From the NCBI GenBank assembly GCA_020629545.1, contig JAHDDC010000022.1, positions 5,558 to 40,284 on the forward strand: 34,727 nucleotides of DNA, written 5' to 3'. The notes beneath the pieces are model-generated. The model was not told the DNA's origin. It searched no databases and worked only from the letters and a program-made list of their open reading frames with translations. The translations under genes were made by a program, and so were the position numbers. Each line of letters begins with the position of its first letter. Position 1 is the stretch's first letter. This stretch comes from Hellea sp. (GTDB taxonomy: Bacteria; Pseudomonadota; Alphaproteobacteria; Caulobacterales; Maricaulaceae). Shown piece after piece: positions 6,850 to 15,714 of the stretch.

Positions 6850-8319
6850 ATGCGTCTATCCATCAGTAAAATTGGTTTAAAGTCCGCGCTCTTATTGGGC
6901 TCACTTTTGGCTATTGTGGCGACGGCAGAAGCCGGAAACCGCTCATATTCCTATATTCAATCTCAGGCGAATAGCGGTGTTGCTAATATAGAGTCGCCCG
7001 GGGAAAGCGCGGTTAGCCGTTCGATTGTCATTCCGTATAGCAAGTCGACCAAGGTCGAACTTCCTGTTCCCATGATGGATGTGATTGTATCAAATCCAGA
7101 TATCGTTGAAGCCATGGTTCATACCAATCAACGGGCTGTTCTGATTGGAAAAAGTACGGGCCAAACCAATGTCTATTTCTATGGCAATGATGGACAAGAA
7201 ATCCTGTCCCTAGAGATCCGGGTCGAGAGAGACATAAATGGCCTTAAGTCATTGATTTCACAGCATACTGACGATGCTTCGGTCGAGGTACAATCAGTCA
7301 ATAACAATATCTTGCTAACAGGTCGCGCGCCCAACGCTGCGACAGCCGATAAAATTGCAGCCATTGCAAGAATGTGGCTTGATGAAAATACCGGGTCCAG
7401 AGAACCTGGCGAGATTGTCAACCTCATGACGATCGACGGTAAAGATCAGGTTCTACTCAAAGTCAGAATGGTCGAAATGCAGCGAAGCGTTTCGAAGCAA
7501 ATCGGTGTTAACCTCAACGTGATCGGCAGCTTGGGTGACAATTCTCAAGTTTCTTTGCTTAATAATAATACGATCGCTTCCGGAGCTGGCTTGTCCGGGG
7601 CGTTTAACCTCGGACTTGGGAGTGCGCTTGACCGCTTAACCGGTTCATTCGATGCTCTTGAAAGAGTCGGCCTTATTCGTACTTTAGCCGAACCGACGCT
7701 AGCTGCGATTTCTGGCGAAACTGCAAACTTTTTGGTTGGTGGTGAATTTCCGCTTCTGACCAATGTATTTGTTGACGACCAGGGTCGATTGCAAAGAGAA
7801 TTTGAATTCAAACCTTACGGTGTTGCTCTTGGGTTTACGCCGGTTGTGCTGAGTGAGAATCGTATTTCTCTCAATATCTCTACCGAAGTTTCAGAACCTA
7901 CGACTGAAGGGTCTTTTGAAACCGGCGGTATCGCTTCGGATATTTTGGGTCTGCGCATCAGACGCGCCAATACTGTTGTCGAATTGCCTGCGGGCGGCAG
8001 CCTTGTTATCGCTGGACTAATCAGAGAAGAAGCGAGGCAGTCTGTTGATGGCACGCCGGGCTTGAAAGATATTCCAGGGATCGGCGCGGCTTTTAGAAGC
8101 CGTGATGATCTGACGACTCAAACCGAACTGGTTGTAATCGTCACACCCTATTTGGTTGACCCGACGCATCCTGACGAACTTCAAACTCCGCTCGATACTT
8201 TTGTCGCGGCGAATGACTCCGATGCCCTTCTGTTAGGTCGACTCAACACACTTTACGGAGACCGGGTTTCAAACCTTGGCGGGGCAGGCCCTCGCAGTTT
8301 CGGTCACGTTGTGGATTAA
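6850..8319 (+). CDS. cpaC: Tad outer-membrane secretin CpaC (RcpA)
   Basis: CpaC forms the outer-membrane ring through which the Flp pilus exits. The 489-residue protein has a signal peptide cut near Ala-Glu-Ala (about residue 29) and a pilus-assembly N-domain (about 55-130, with VSNPDIVEAMVHTNQRAVLIG). A BON-like segment (about 135-195, LTGRAPNAATADKI) follows, then the secretin barrel (about 255-435). Secretin hallmarks include VGGEFPL, EFKPYGVALGFTPVV, and the end motif VELPAGGSLVIAGLI ... VDGTPGLKDIPGIGAAF. Its N-domain is duplicated as a separate protein at 4234-4788. The protein is of usual family length and looks intact. Confidence 0.96.
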   Translation: MRLSISKIGLKSALLLGSLLAIVATAEAGNRSYSYIQSQANSGVANIESPGESAVSRSIVIPYSKSTKVELPVPMMDVIVSNPDIVEAMVHTNQRAVLIGKSTGQTNVYFYGNDGQEILSLEIRVERDINGLKSLISQHTDDASVEVQSVNNNILLTGRAPNAATADKIAAIARMWLDENTGSREPGEIVNLMTIDGKDQVLLKVRMVEMQRSVSKQIGVNLNVIGSLGDNSQVSLLNNNTIASGAGLSGAFNLGLGSALDRLTGSFDALERVGLIRTLAEPTLAAISGETANFLVGGEFPLLTNVFVDDQGRLQREFEFKPYGVALGFTPVVLSENRISLNISTEVSEPTTEGSFETGGIASDILGLRIRRANTVVELPAGGSLVIAGLIREEARQSVDGTPGLKDIPGIGAAFRSRDDLTTQTELVVIVTPYLVDPTHPDELQTPLDTFVAANDSDALLLGRLNTLYGDRVSNLGGAGPRSFGHVVD

Positions 8320-8331
8320 GGCGGGAAAGAC

Positions 8332-9003
8332 ATGAAAAAATTTAAAAGTACAAGATTTGTAATTAGTATAGCGATTGTTGCCGTACTGGTCGCGTCATGT
8401 TCGTCGCAGCGCCCTCAAGAGCTACCGCTCTTTCTAAAAAATCCCATACAAATTGCCGAGTCTGTGGAGCGTCTTGAGTTATATTCGCGTCCGGATGGCA
8501 TGAGTTTATCAGCGCGAGATCAGGATTCGGTTGCCCAATTTCTGACGGCATATGCACGTTATGGTGACGGGCCGATCTATATGAATATGCCGTCTCAACA
8601 TAGTGCTGGAACGATGCAAACCAAGGGAATGGTGAGATCGATGATGGCGCAATTGGGTCTTGCCGGAGCCCCCGTGCAAGAGGGACAATATCAGTCTGCA
8701 TCTTATATGCCATCTCCAGTGGTCGTATCCTATAGACGTCTAAAAACCTTGCCACAAGATTGTACAATCCGTGACCATCTGAACCGCACACAAACTAACC
8801 AGCCTTACGGACAATTCGGATGTAGTGCTTCGGCGAATCTCGCAGCGATGATTGATGATCCACGGCAATTACTCGCGCCTTATGAATTAGGGGCGCCAGA
8901 CATGCGGCGACGTATGACAATTTACGACAAATACATCAAAGGCGAAAGCCCGGCTTCGCAACAACCTGCGCGCCAGGAAATTTCATCGTCAGAAGATAGA
9001 TAG
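8332..9003 (+). CDS. cpaD: Tad pilus lipoprotein CpaD
   Basis: This 223-residue protein has a basic N-terminus, a hydrophobic stretch and a lipobox (Val-Ala-Ser-Cys, Cys23), so it should be an outer-membrane lipoprotein. The C-terminal part shows the CpaD family pattern TNQPYGQFGCSASANLAAMIDDPRQLLAP (split here as QPYGQFGCSASANLA, about residues 157-171, and MIDDPRQLLAP just after). CpaD helps the secretin assemble or stay stable. A GGGAAAG ribosome-binding site precedes the ATG. The gene sits 12 bp after cpaC and 11 bp before cpaE. Confidence 0.92.
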   Translation: MKKFKSTRFVISIAIVAVLVASCSSQRPQELPLFLKNPIQIAESVERLELYSRPDGMSLSARDQDSVAQFLTAYARYGDGPIYMNMPSQHSAGTMQTKGMVRSMMAQLGLAGAPVQEGQYQSASYMPSPVVVSYRRLKTLPQDCTIRDHLNRTQTNQPYGQFGCSASANLAAMIDDPRQLLAPYELGAPDMRRRMTIYDKYIKGESPASQQPARQEISSSEDR

Positions 9004-9014
9004 GGAAAAAAAGA

Positions 9015-10541
9015 ATGACCCAACATTCACAGCCCAATCCGCATCACATGCTCCCATCGCCGCAACAAATGCCGGCTGGGCAAGCACAACCGCCAATGCC
9101 GTCACCTTACGGTCAGCCTGTTGCGCAACCTCATCCAGGTGGCCCCGGAATGCCGAATCCAAATATGCCGCAAATTCAGCCGGGCATGTCTCCGGCGCCC
9201 TATGGCGGTCAGCCCATGATGCCTGCCGGACAAATGGCTCAACCAGCGCACATGCCGCATCAGGCTCCGAATCCTGCCTATGCCATGCCGGCTCCAGATC
9301 CAATTGGGGACGGCGGAGAAGTTGCTCTTCCAAATATTGCTATTCAGGCTTTCTGTGAACGCTCCGAAACTGCGGGGGCTATTCACGAAATGTCCCGTGA
9401 CTGGCGAATGAAACGGACCAATCTGAAGATATTCATGGGCGGATTGCCTGCAGCTCTGGATTACTATCATAAAGAAAGCACGCCGGCTCTCATCATGATT
9501 GAGTCAGGGATGCGCGGCGAAGAATTATTCGCGCAGCTAGATCAATTGGCTTCGGTTTGCGATGAAGGCACAAAGCTAATCATGATTGGCGCCGCAAATG
9601 ATATTAAGCTTTACCGCCAGTTACTCGACAAAGGCGTAAGTGACTATATTGTACCTCCATTTCATCCTCTGAGCATGATCCGGACGATTTCCGAGCATTT
9701 CGCAGACCCTGACAAACCATTTACCGGCAGAGTCGCGGCATTCTTTGGCGCAAAAGGCGGCGTGGGTTCATCAACTCTGGCACACAACACGGCCTGGTGT
9801 TTATCCGAACGGATCGGACAGGAAACTTCTTTGGTTGATCTTGATTCGTCCTGGGGAACGACGGGATTGGACTTTGCGTATGACGCAACTCAGGGCCTAG
9901 AGGAAGCGCTATCGCAGCCCGAGCGTCTCGACGATACACTGCTTGATCGCATTATGTTGCGCCATACACCGAAACTTTCGATCTTGCCGGCATCGGGCAC
10001 GCTTGAGAACAATCCCATAATGACCTCAAACGCATTTGAGACTGTTGTGAATGGCGTCCGAAAAATCAGTCCCGTGAGTATTTTGGACCTACCTCATTAC
10101 TGGTGTGAGTGGACGCGGAATGTCTTAGTGTCGGCCGATGATGTTGTCATTACGTCCAATAGCGATCTGGCGAATTTAAGAAACACCAAAAATTTAATTG
10201 ATTTTCTCAAGGCTGAACGCCCGAATGATGCCGCCCCGATTTTGATATTGAACAAAGTCGGGAGATCAAAGAACCACGAGATTTCTGTCAAAGACTTTGG
10301 CGCCGCCGTCGGGATGGATCCGGCACTGGTTATCGGATTTGATCCGGACAGTTTTTTCGAGGCCGCGAATGATGGCCGGATGCTAACCGATATCAAATCT
10401 GCAGCTTCTACCGTCAACGGTCTGACCTATATCGCCAATCGCCTGAAATCAGGCTCGTTCGGGGTCGAACCAGGGCGCGGAAAATCCGGAGATACCGGGG
10501 GTAAAACCTCATTGTTCTCGAAACTAAAGAACAGAAAGTAA
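9015..10541 (+). CDS. cpaE: Tad pilus localisation ATPase CpaE (TadZ)
   Basis: This 508-residue protein has three parts. Residues 1-95 are a low-complexity Pro/Gln/Met/Gly-rich region. Residues about 105-230 form a receiver-like domain without an obvious phosphorylation Asp motif. Residues about 237-480 form a ParA/MinD-type ATPase. The deviant Walker A is GAKGGVGSST with signature Lys247; the usual Lys before Ser/Thr is replaced by Ser, as is common in CpaE/TadZ. Asp275 and Asp277 lie in the LVDLDSSWG motif. CpaE marks the pole and recruits the other Tad proteins at the inner membrane. The C-terminus ends in a basic Lys/Ser tail. The long N-terminal region is the unusual part. Confidence 0.95.
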   Translation: MTQHSQPNPHHMLPSPQQMPAGQAQPPMPSPYGQPVAQPHPGGPGMPNPNMPQIQPGMSPAPYGGQPMMPAGQMAQPAHMPHQAPNPAYAMPAPDPIGDGGEVALPNIAIQAFCERSETAGAIHEMSRDWRMKRTNLKIFMGGLPAALDYYHKESTPALIMIESGMRGEELFAQLDQLASVCDEGTKLIMIGAANDIKLYRQLLDKGVSDYIVPPFHPLSMIRTISEHFADPDKPFTGRVAAFFGAKGGVGSSTLAHNTAWCLSERIGQETSLVDLDSSWGTTGLDFAYDATQGLEEALSQPERLDDTLLDRIMLRHTPKLSILPASGTLENNPIMTSNAFETVVNGVRKISPVSILDLPHYWCEWTRNVLVSADDVVITSNSDLANLRNTKNLIDFLKAERPNDAAPILILNKVGRSKNHEISVKDFGAAVGMDPALVIGFDPDSFFEAANDGRMLTDIKSAASTVNGLTYIANRLKSGSFGVEPGRGKSGDTGGKTSLFSKLKNRK

Positions 10542-10547
10542 CGCTCA

Positions 10548-11963
10548 ATGTTTGGAAAGCGTCACGCCAATAGCGCAGCTTTAAAAGCTCCCGATGTCAT
10601 AACTGAAGCGCCAAAACCTGTTGAGCAAGCACCCGTTGCAGCTGCGCAAGCGCCGCAAAATACTCCGGCGCCATCCTCAGGAGAACGCTCCGAAGAATAT
10701 TACGAAACAAAAGCTACTATTTTTAACGCTTTGTTTGAAACAATTGATGTCTCCGCTCTTGCTGGGATGCAAGCTGACAGAGCGCGTGAAGAGATCAGAA
10801 CAATTGTCGATGAAATTATCGCCATTCGAAATGTTCGACTTTCAGTGGCTGAACAAAATCAGCTCATTGGTGAGATTTGTGATGATATTCTCGGTTATGG
10901 TCCATTAGAGCCATTACTCGCCCGAGACGACATCGCCGATATTATGGTCAATGGCGCAAAACATGTTTTCATTGAAGCCAATGGTAAGATGCAGAAAACC
11001 AATATCCGGTTTCGCGATAACCAGCAGCTCATGAATATTTGTCAGCGCATTGTGTCCCAAGTGGGCCGCCGCGTCGATGAGGCCAGCCCGATTTGTGACG
11101 CGCGCCTGCTGGACGGGTCTCGTGTCAACGTGATTGCGCCGCCGCTTTCGATCGATGGGCCCGCCCTGACAATCCGTAAGTTTAAAAAAGACAAACTCAA
11201 GCTCGATGATTTGGTCAATTTTAAATCAATCTCGCCTGCAGGCGCAAAAGTCTTGCAAATCATCGGCGCATGCCAATGTAATGTCGTGATCTCTGGCGGT
11301 ACAGGCTCTGGTAAAACCACGCTCCTGAATTGTTTGACGGGTTTTATTCATCCTGACGAACGGATTATTACCTGCGAAGACGCGGCCGAACTCCAATTGC
11401 AACAGCCGCATGTTGTTCGCTTGGAAACGCGCCCGCCCAATCTTGAGGGCAAGGGTAAGATCACCATGTCGGATCTGGTCAAGAACTGTCTGCGTATGCG
11501 TCCGGAACGTATTATCGTGGGTGAGGTTCGGGGACCGGAAGCCTTTGACTTGTTACAGGCTATGAATACAGGCCACGATGGATCAATGGGAACGCTTCAC
11601 GCGAACTCACCCCGTGAAGCCCTTTCACGTCTCGAATCCATGATTACCATGGGCGGTTTCAGCCTCCCGGCGAAAACGATCAGAGAAATGATTGTCGGAT
11701 CGGTTGATGTCATTGTGCAGGCCGCGAGACTTCGCGACGGTTCTCGTCGGATCACAAAGATCACTGAAGTCATCGGGATGGAAGGTGATGTTATCGTCAC
11801 CCAGGATTTAATCGTTTATGAAATGGACGGTGAGGACGCTGCCGGTAACATTATTGGTGAGCATAAATCTACCGGTATTGCACGTCCGGCTTTTTGGGAT
11901 CGAGCTCGCTACTTTAATTTGGAAAAAGAATTAGCTGAAGCGTTAGATGAAGCGGGGACCTAG
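10548..11963 (+). CDS. cpaF: Tad pilus assembly ATPase CpaF (TadA)
   Basis: CpaF is the hexameric secretion ATPase that drives pilus extension, and in some species retraction, at the inner membrane. The 471-residue sequence has a Pro/Ala-rich linker (about residues 18-45) and an N-terminal all-alpha region. The VirB11/GspE-type core follows, with Walker A GGTGSGKT (250-257), Asp-box [13 protein letters not shown], Walker [10 protein letters not shown] with Glu326, and His-box [13 protein letters not shown] (341-353). All catalytic motifs are intact. It starts 6 bp after cpaE and ends 3 bp before tadB, in the middle of the operon. Confidence 0.97.
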   Translation: MFGKRHANSAALKAPDVITEAPKPVEQAPVAAAQAPQNTPAPSSGERSEEYYETKATIFNALFETIDVSALAGMQADRAREEIRTIVDEIIAIRNVRLSVAEQNQLIGEICDDILGYGPLEPLLARDDIADIMVNGAKHVFIEANGKMQKTNIRFRDNQQLMNICQRIVSQVGRRVDEASPICDARLLDGSRVNVIAPPLSIDGPALTIRKFKKDKLKLDDLVNFKSISPAGAKVLQIIGACQCNVVISGGTGSGKTTLLNCLTGFIHPDERIITCEDAAELQLQQPHVVRLETRPPNLEGKGKITMSDLVKNCLRMRPERIIVGEVRGPEAFDLLQAMNTGHDGSMGTLHANSPREALSRLESMITMGGFSLPAKTIREMIVGSVDVIVQAARLRDGSRRITKITEVIGMEGDVIVTQDLIVYEMDGEDAAGNIIGEHKSTGIARPAFWDRARYFNLEKELAEALDEAGT

Positions 11964-11966
11964 TTA

Positions 11967-12962
11967 ATGGACTCGAATACGTTAATCGCTGCATTTGGAA
12001 CCGTCTTCGTCATATTGATTCTTCTTTTGCTGCTAATGCCTAGCGGCAATTCAGTTTCAGAGAAGCGCGTAAAATCCATTACGGGAAATCGCGGGGGATC
12101 TGGTAAATCTAAGCGCACCTTTAGCTTTATGAAAGTTGAAGATACGAGCCAGAGACGTCGGCAGATTGAAGAATCCTTGTCCCAGCTCGAGGAAAACCAG
12201 AAAGACAAAAAGAAGAAGCTAAAATCGCTACCCTCTAAACTTGTTCAAGCGGACTGGTCGACCAGTCCCAGGACATTTATGATGATCTCGATCATTATCG
12301 GAATTGTCGTCGCAGCCCTTATTATGGTTCTTATCAAAAACCCGTTAATTGCTGCCGGAGCTGGATTTGTGGCCGGGTTTGGGGTTCCGCGATTTTATCT
12401 CAATATGGTTATCGGTCGGCGGCAAAAGCAGTTTACCATGGCATTTGCAGATGCCATGGATATCATTGTTCGCGGCGTAAGAACAGGTTTGCCGCTTGGC
12501 GATTGTCTAAAGATCATCGCCCATGAGAGCCCGGAACCCGTAGCAGGAGAGTTTCTTCGGGTCGTGGAAGGGGAGTCTGTCGGTGTTCCGATCGAAGTTT
12601 GTTTGGAACGAATGTATGAACGCATGCCGGTTCAGGAAGTCAACTTTTTTGCGACCGTTCTCAATATTCAAAGAACGACGGGTGGTAATTTGGGCGAGTC
12701 ACTTTCGAACCTATCAAATGTTCTTCGCGGCAGAAAAATGCTCAGAGAAAAAATTAAGGCCCTCTCGGCTGAAGCCAAAGCTTCGGCAATGATTATCGGC
12801 GCATTGCCTTTGGTTGTCATGGCCTTGGTAACGATTTCGTCGCCAGATTATATGAATGAGTTATACACCACGCCTACGGGCCACAGAAATCTCGCAATTG
12901 GTGCGGTTATGATGATCATGGGTACGGTCGTCATGCGTAAGATGATTAACTTTAAGATCTAA
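11967..12962 (+). CDS. tadB: Tad platform protein TadB (GspF-type)
   Basis: This 331-residue inner-membrane protein has an N-terminal helix (about residues 5-23), a charged cytoplasmic stretch rich in Lys, Glu and Gln (about 30-85), a helical pair (about 105-150), a GspF/T2SSF domain (about 155-280) and C-terminal helices. Within the domain, AFADAMDIIVRGVRTGLPLGDCLKII and IQRTTGGNLGESLSNLS are typical (shown here as two separate motifs). TadB and TadC form the platform that couples the CpaF motor to pilin. The gene starts 3 bp after cpaF. Confidence 0.94.
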   Translation: MDSNTLIAAFGTVFVILILLLLLMPSGNSVSEKRVKSITGNRGGSGKSKRTFSFMKVEDTSQRRRQIEESLSQLEENQKDKKKKLKSLPSKLVQADWSTSPRTFMMISIIIGIVVAALIMVLIKNPLIAAGAGFVAGFGVPRFYLNMVIGRRQKQFTMAFADAMDIIVRGVRTGLPLGDCLKIIAHESPEPVAGEFLRVVEGESVGVPIEVCLERMYERMPVQEVNFFATVLNIQRTTGGNLGESLSNLSNVLRGRKMLREKIKALSAEAKASAMIIGALPLVVMALVTISSPDYMNELYTTPTGHRNLAIGAVMMIMGTVVMRKMINFKI

Positions 12963-12965
12963 GCC

Positions 12966-13925
12966 ATGGAAACCGATTACACGTTCTTTCAAAATCTGGG
13001 TTACGCTGTCCTGGCGCTGATGGTTGTCGGTACTCTTTACAACCTTCTCATCCCGATGCTGGAAGGTGACAAGATGAAGAAGCGGATGAAATCCGTTTCC
13101 AGCGCCCGCGATGCCATGCGTGAGCAGCGCATGCGCGAGCTCAATAACCAGAACAGAAATCTCAGAACGAGTAATCGCGGTAAAATCAAGACATTTGTGG
13201 ACAATCTCAGCCTTGAGAAACTTCTCGAAGCAACAGACCTAAAAGACAAATTGGCTCAGGCAGGCATGCGCGGGCAAAAGCCGATCTACATGTTCTACTT
13301 CTTTCGATTTGCCCTGCCGATTGTTTTGGGAATAATCGGACTTGTATTTTTGGTCGGATTGAACGTCATCAATAAGACCATGTATCAAAATGTTACCATT
13401 ACAGTCTTTATGATCGCAGCCGGTTATTATCTCCCCGGTGTCTATATTAAGAATGTCGCGACCAAAAGAGCGACCAGTATTGGCGCCGTTTTTCCAGACG
13501 CGTTAGATCTTTTGCTGATTTGTGTGGAATCCGGCATGTCAGTGGAACTGGCTTTTGGCCGTGTTTCAAAGGAAATGGCTGAGAACTCGGTTGAGCTCGC
13601 CGAAGAATTCTCATTGACCACAGCCGAATTATCCTATCTGCAAAGCCGCCGTCAGGCTTTTGAAAACCTGGCCAGACGCAATGCCAGTCCGGGGATTCGG
13701 TCTGTTTCGACGGCTTTGGTTCAATCCGAGCGATATGGTACGCCGCTAGGTGACACACTTCGAACCCTGGCAAATGAAAACCGCCAAATGCGGGTTATGG
13801 CTGCCGAGAAGAAAGCGGCTGCTCTACCCGCCAAATTGACAGTCCCAATGATCCTGTTTTTCCTACCGGTTTTGTTCATCGTAATCTTGACACCGGCCGC
13901 AATGAGAATTTCATCGGCTTTCTAA
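12966..13925 (+). CDS. tadC: Tad platform protein TadC (GspF-type)
   Basis: This 319-residue inner-membrane protein is arranged like TadB: an N-terminal helix (about residues 9-27), a basic coiled stretch (about 34-70), a helical pair (about 110-160), a T2SSF domain (about 175-290) with FPDALDLLLICVESGMSVELA and SERYGTPLGDTLRTLA, and a C-terminal helix. It is the last gene of the cpaB-tadC run, starting 3 bp after tadB. No terminator follows; a GFA-family gene begins 36 bp downstream on the same strand and may be read through. Confidence 0.94.
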   Translation: METDYTFFQNLGYAVLALMVVGTLYNLLIPMLEGDKMKKRMKSVSSARDAMREQRMRELNNQNRNLRTSNRGKIKTFVDNLSLEKLLEATDLKDKLAQAGMRGQKPIYMFYFFRFALPIVLGIIGLVFLVGLNVINKTMYQNVTITVFMIAAGYYLPGVYIKNVATKRATSIGAVFPDALDLLLICVESGMSVELAFGRVSKEMAENSVELAEEFSLTTAELSYLQSRRQAFENLARRNASPGIRSVSTALVQSERYGTPLGDTLRTLANENRQMRVMAAEKKAAALPAKLTVPMILFFLPVLFIVILTPAAMRISSAF

Positions 13926-13961
13926 GAATGATGATCTCCCGGCCCACGTCATACTCGCAGA

Positions 13962-14399
13962 ATGACTGACATGGTAGATCAAGCGCAAAAGTTGAACGGT
14001 AGCTGCCACTGCGGAGCTGTTACGTTTACGGTAAAATTGGTCGACGGTATGAACACGGCCCGGCGCTGTACCTGTTCCATGTGTCTTCGGCGAGGGGTTA
14101 TTCCAGTATCTGCTAAGCTTGACGAACTGGAGATATTAACAGGATCGGAAAGCCTGACGAGCTATCAGTTTGGCACTAAAACAGCAAAGCACTATTTCTG
14201 CCGTCAGTGCGGAATCTATACTCATCATCAGAGACGATCAAACCCGCAGCAATATGGGATTAATCCCGCATGTTTGGAGGGATTCGACCTTTTTAGCTTA
14301 CAAGAAGTTCCAATTTTGGACGGGACTCAGCATCCGAAGGATAATGCAGACGGCCAGATAAAATGGATTGGAAATCTGAAACACGTGCCAAAAACGTGA
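13962..14399 (+). CDS. GFA/CENP-V family zinc protein
   Basis: This 145-residue protein carries all seven zinc-binding cysteines of the GFA fold: Cys15 and Cys17 (SCHCGAV), Cys36, Cys38 and Cys41 (RCTCSMC), and Cys80 and Cys83 (FCRQCGIYTHH). The family is often called glutathione-dependent formaldehyde-activating enzyme, but most members have no proven activity and that label should not be trusted. The start is uncertain: ATG at 13962 or, three codons later, at 13971. Neither has a strong ribosome-binding site. It lies between tadC and the opposite-strand tadD, so the Tad locus is interrupted by an apparently unrelated gene. Confidence 0.88.
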   Translation: MTDMVDQAQKLNGSCHCGAVTFTVKLVDGMNTARRCTCSMCLRRGVIPVSAKLDELEILTGSESLTSYQFGTKTAKHYFCRQCGIYTHHQRRSNPQQYGINPACLEGFDLFSLQEVPILDGTQHPKDNADGQIKWIGNLKHVPKT

Positions 14400-14429
14400 A
14401 TTAACCCAAAATCGTAATAGGCTTGATTT

Positions 14430-15635
14430 TTATCTTCGACGCGCAGCGCCGCGGCGAGTTGGAGCCGCCGATTGAGGCTGCATGTGCTGCGGGTAGGCGC
14501 CGCCTTGAACCGGTTGCTGCTGAACAGGCCTTGGCTGAGATTGCTGCATCGGAGCCATATTTTGAGCCGGGGCATAAGACGGGGCTATGCCAGCCCGTTT
14601 TTGTTGTACTGACCGTCCAATTTGATCCAGAATATTTCCTGATTGCGGCATAGCCGGCGCTTGATGGGGAACGACGACACGTTTGCTGCTGGATTGAGAC
14701 GCAACGGCCCGGGCCATTTCGGCTGCGTTGCGGGGCGCTCCCGCTTGGCTGCCCACAACGGTCCGACTGGATCTGTGACCAATAGTTGGCGGCGCTGTCC
14801 GGCTTTGCGGCTGTGCATAGGATTGTTGAGGGGGTCTTTGCAGGCGCTGCTGAGATAGCGGCATGGTTGGCCGAGGCGCAGCATATTGGGATTGTGCGGG
14901 TGTTCGCTTTGGTTCCGATCTAGGGGCCGTTCTGGAGGCAAGCTGACTAGGCTTTCCTTGAAGCTGTAGAATAAGGTCGAGATTTTGGCGAATACTATCG
15001 CCGGCTTCTGGATGATTGGCGGCTTGTCGCAACCATCTCTCTGCCGTTCCGGGGTCTCCGGCCAACGCAAAACTCAAACCCATATTCGCCATGATGTTGG
15101 GATCATTGGGTGTGATCTGCAATGCTCGTCCATAATGTTGGCGGGCTTGATCATAATTCCCGAGTTGATCGAGCGCAGCGCCCTTTAAGGACCAAAGCCG
15201 AGCATATCCTGGCGCTCCGCGAAGCGCTTGTCCCAGTGGCTTTATGGCATCAGAGCCACGATCGACTGCAATTAGCGCAGCGGCATATTCAGCTATTAGA
15301 TAGGGATCCGTCGGATACATCGCCCGCGCCGTTTGCGTAATCTCAACAGCTTTACCGGGGTTCCCCATTTTCCGAACTGCAGCGGCAAGCTTAACCGTGG
15401 CTTCGAGATCAGCCGGATTTAACTGATGTTCACGTGACCAGAACGCGGCTTGAGCAAGGAGGTCTTGTGTTTCAATGCTCGATCTTAATGCCCGCGTCGC
15501 CGGCTGGTATTTTGAAGGTGTTAAATTGGCAACGGTTTCTTTTTCGCTATCCGTGTATTTCTGAGCGATGGAACAGGCCGAAAGCAGTGAAAAGGACACG
15601 CCCAGCATGAGTTTGGCAATCATTCGTGAATACAT
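14430..15635 (-). CDS. tadD: Tad pilus TPR lipoprotein TadD
   Basis: This 401-residue protein has a lipobox (Leu-Leu-Ser-Ala-Cys, Cys21). Four or so TPR-like helical pairs span residues about 60-225, with motifs such as GNYDQARQHYGRALQITPND and GDPGTAERWLRQA. The TPR part fits TadD, a lipoprotein that helps the CpaC secretin assemble. Residues about 230-401 are a Pro/Gln/Ala-rich basic tail with many Arg and Ser, ending TRRGAARRR, which is not typical and probably disordered. It is transcribed away from the aminopeptidase gene, and AGGTG lies about 8 bases before the ATG. Being on the opposite strand from cpaB-tadC, it needs its own promoter. Confidence 0.88.
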   Translation of the reverse strand: MYSRMIAKLMLGVSFSLLSACSIAQKYTDSEKETVANLTPSKYQPATRALRSSIETQDLLAQAAFWSREHQLNPADLEATVKLAAAVRKMGNPGKAVEITQTARAMYPTDPYLIAEYAAALIAVDRGSDAIKPLGQALRGAPGYARLWSLKGAALDQLGNYDQARQHYGRALQITPNDPNIMANMGLSFALAGDPGTAERWLRQAANHPEAGDSIRQNLDLILQLQGKPSQLASRTAPRSEPKRTPAQSQYAAPRPTMPLSQQRLQRPPQQSYAQPQSRTAPPTIGHRSSRTVVGSQAGAPRNAAEMARAVASQSSSKRVVVPHQAPAMPQSGNILDQIGRSVQQKRAGIAPSYAPAQNMAPMQQSQPRPVQQQPVQGGAYPQHMQPQSAAPTRRGAARRR

Positions 15636-15683
15636 AGTGTTGCACCTGGAATATAATTCGTTAACAAACGTAAACAGAGCCGG

Positions 15684-15698
15684 TTAACGAGACGTTAC
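15684..15698. promoter_or_regulatory. Candidate CtrA-like box between tadD and the aminopeptidase
   Basis: TTAA-N7-TTAC matches the CtrA consensus with one mismatch. It is about 50 bp upstream of the tadD start and 17 bp upstream of the aminopeptidase start, so only tadD has room for a promoter downstream of it. The possible -10 for tadD (TACGTT on the minus strand, 15672-15667) is weak. Confidence 0.25.
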
Positions 15699-15714
15699 TT
15701 TTTCAGAGGATCAG

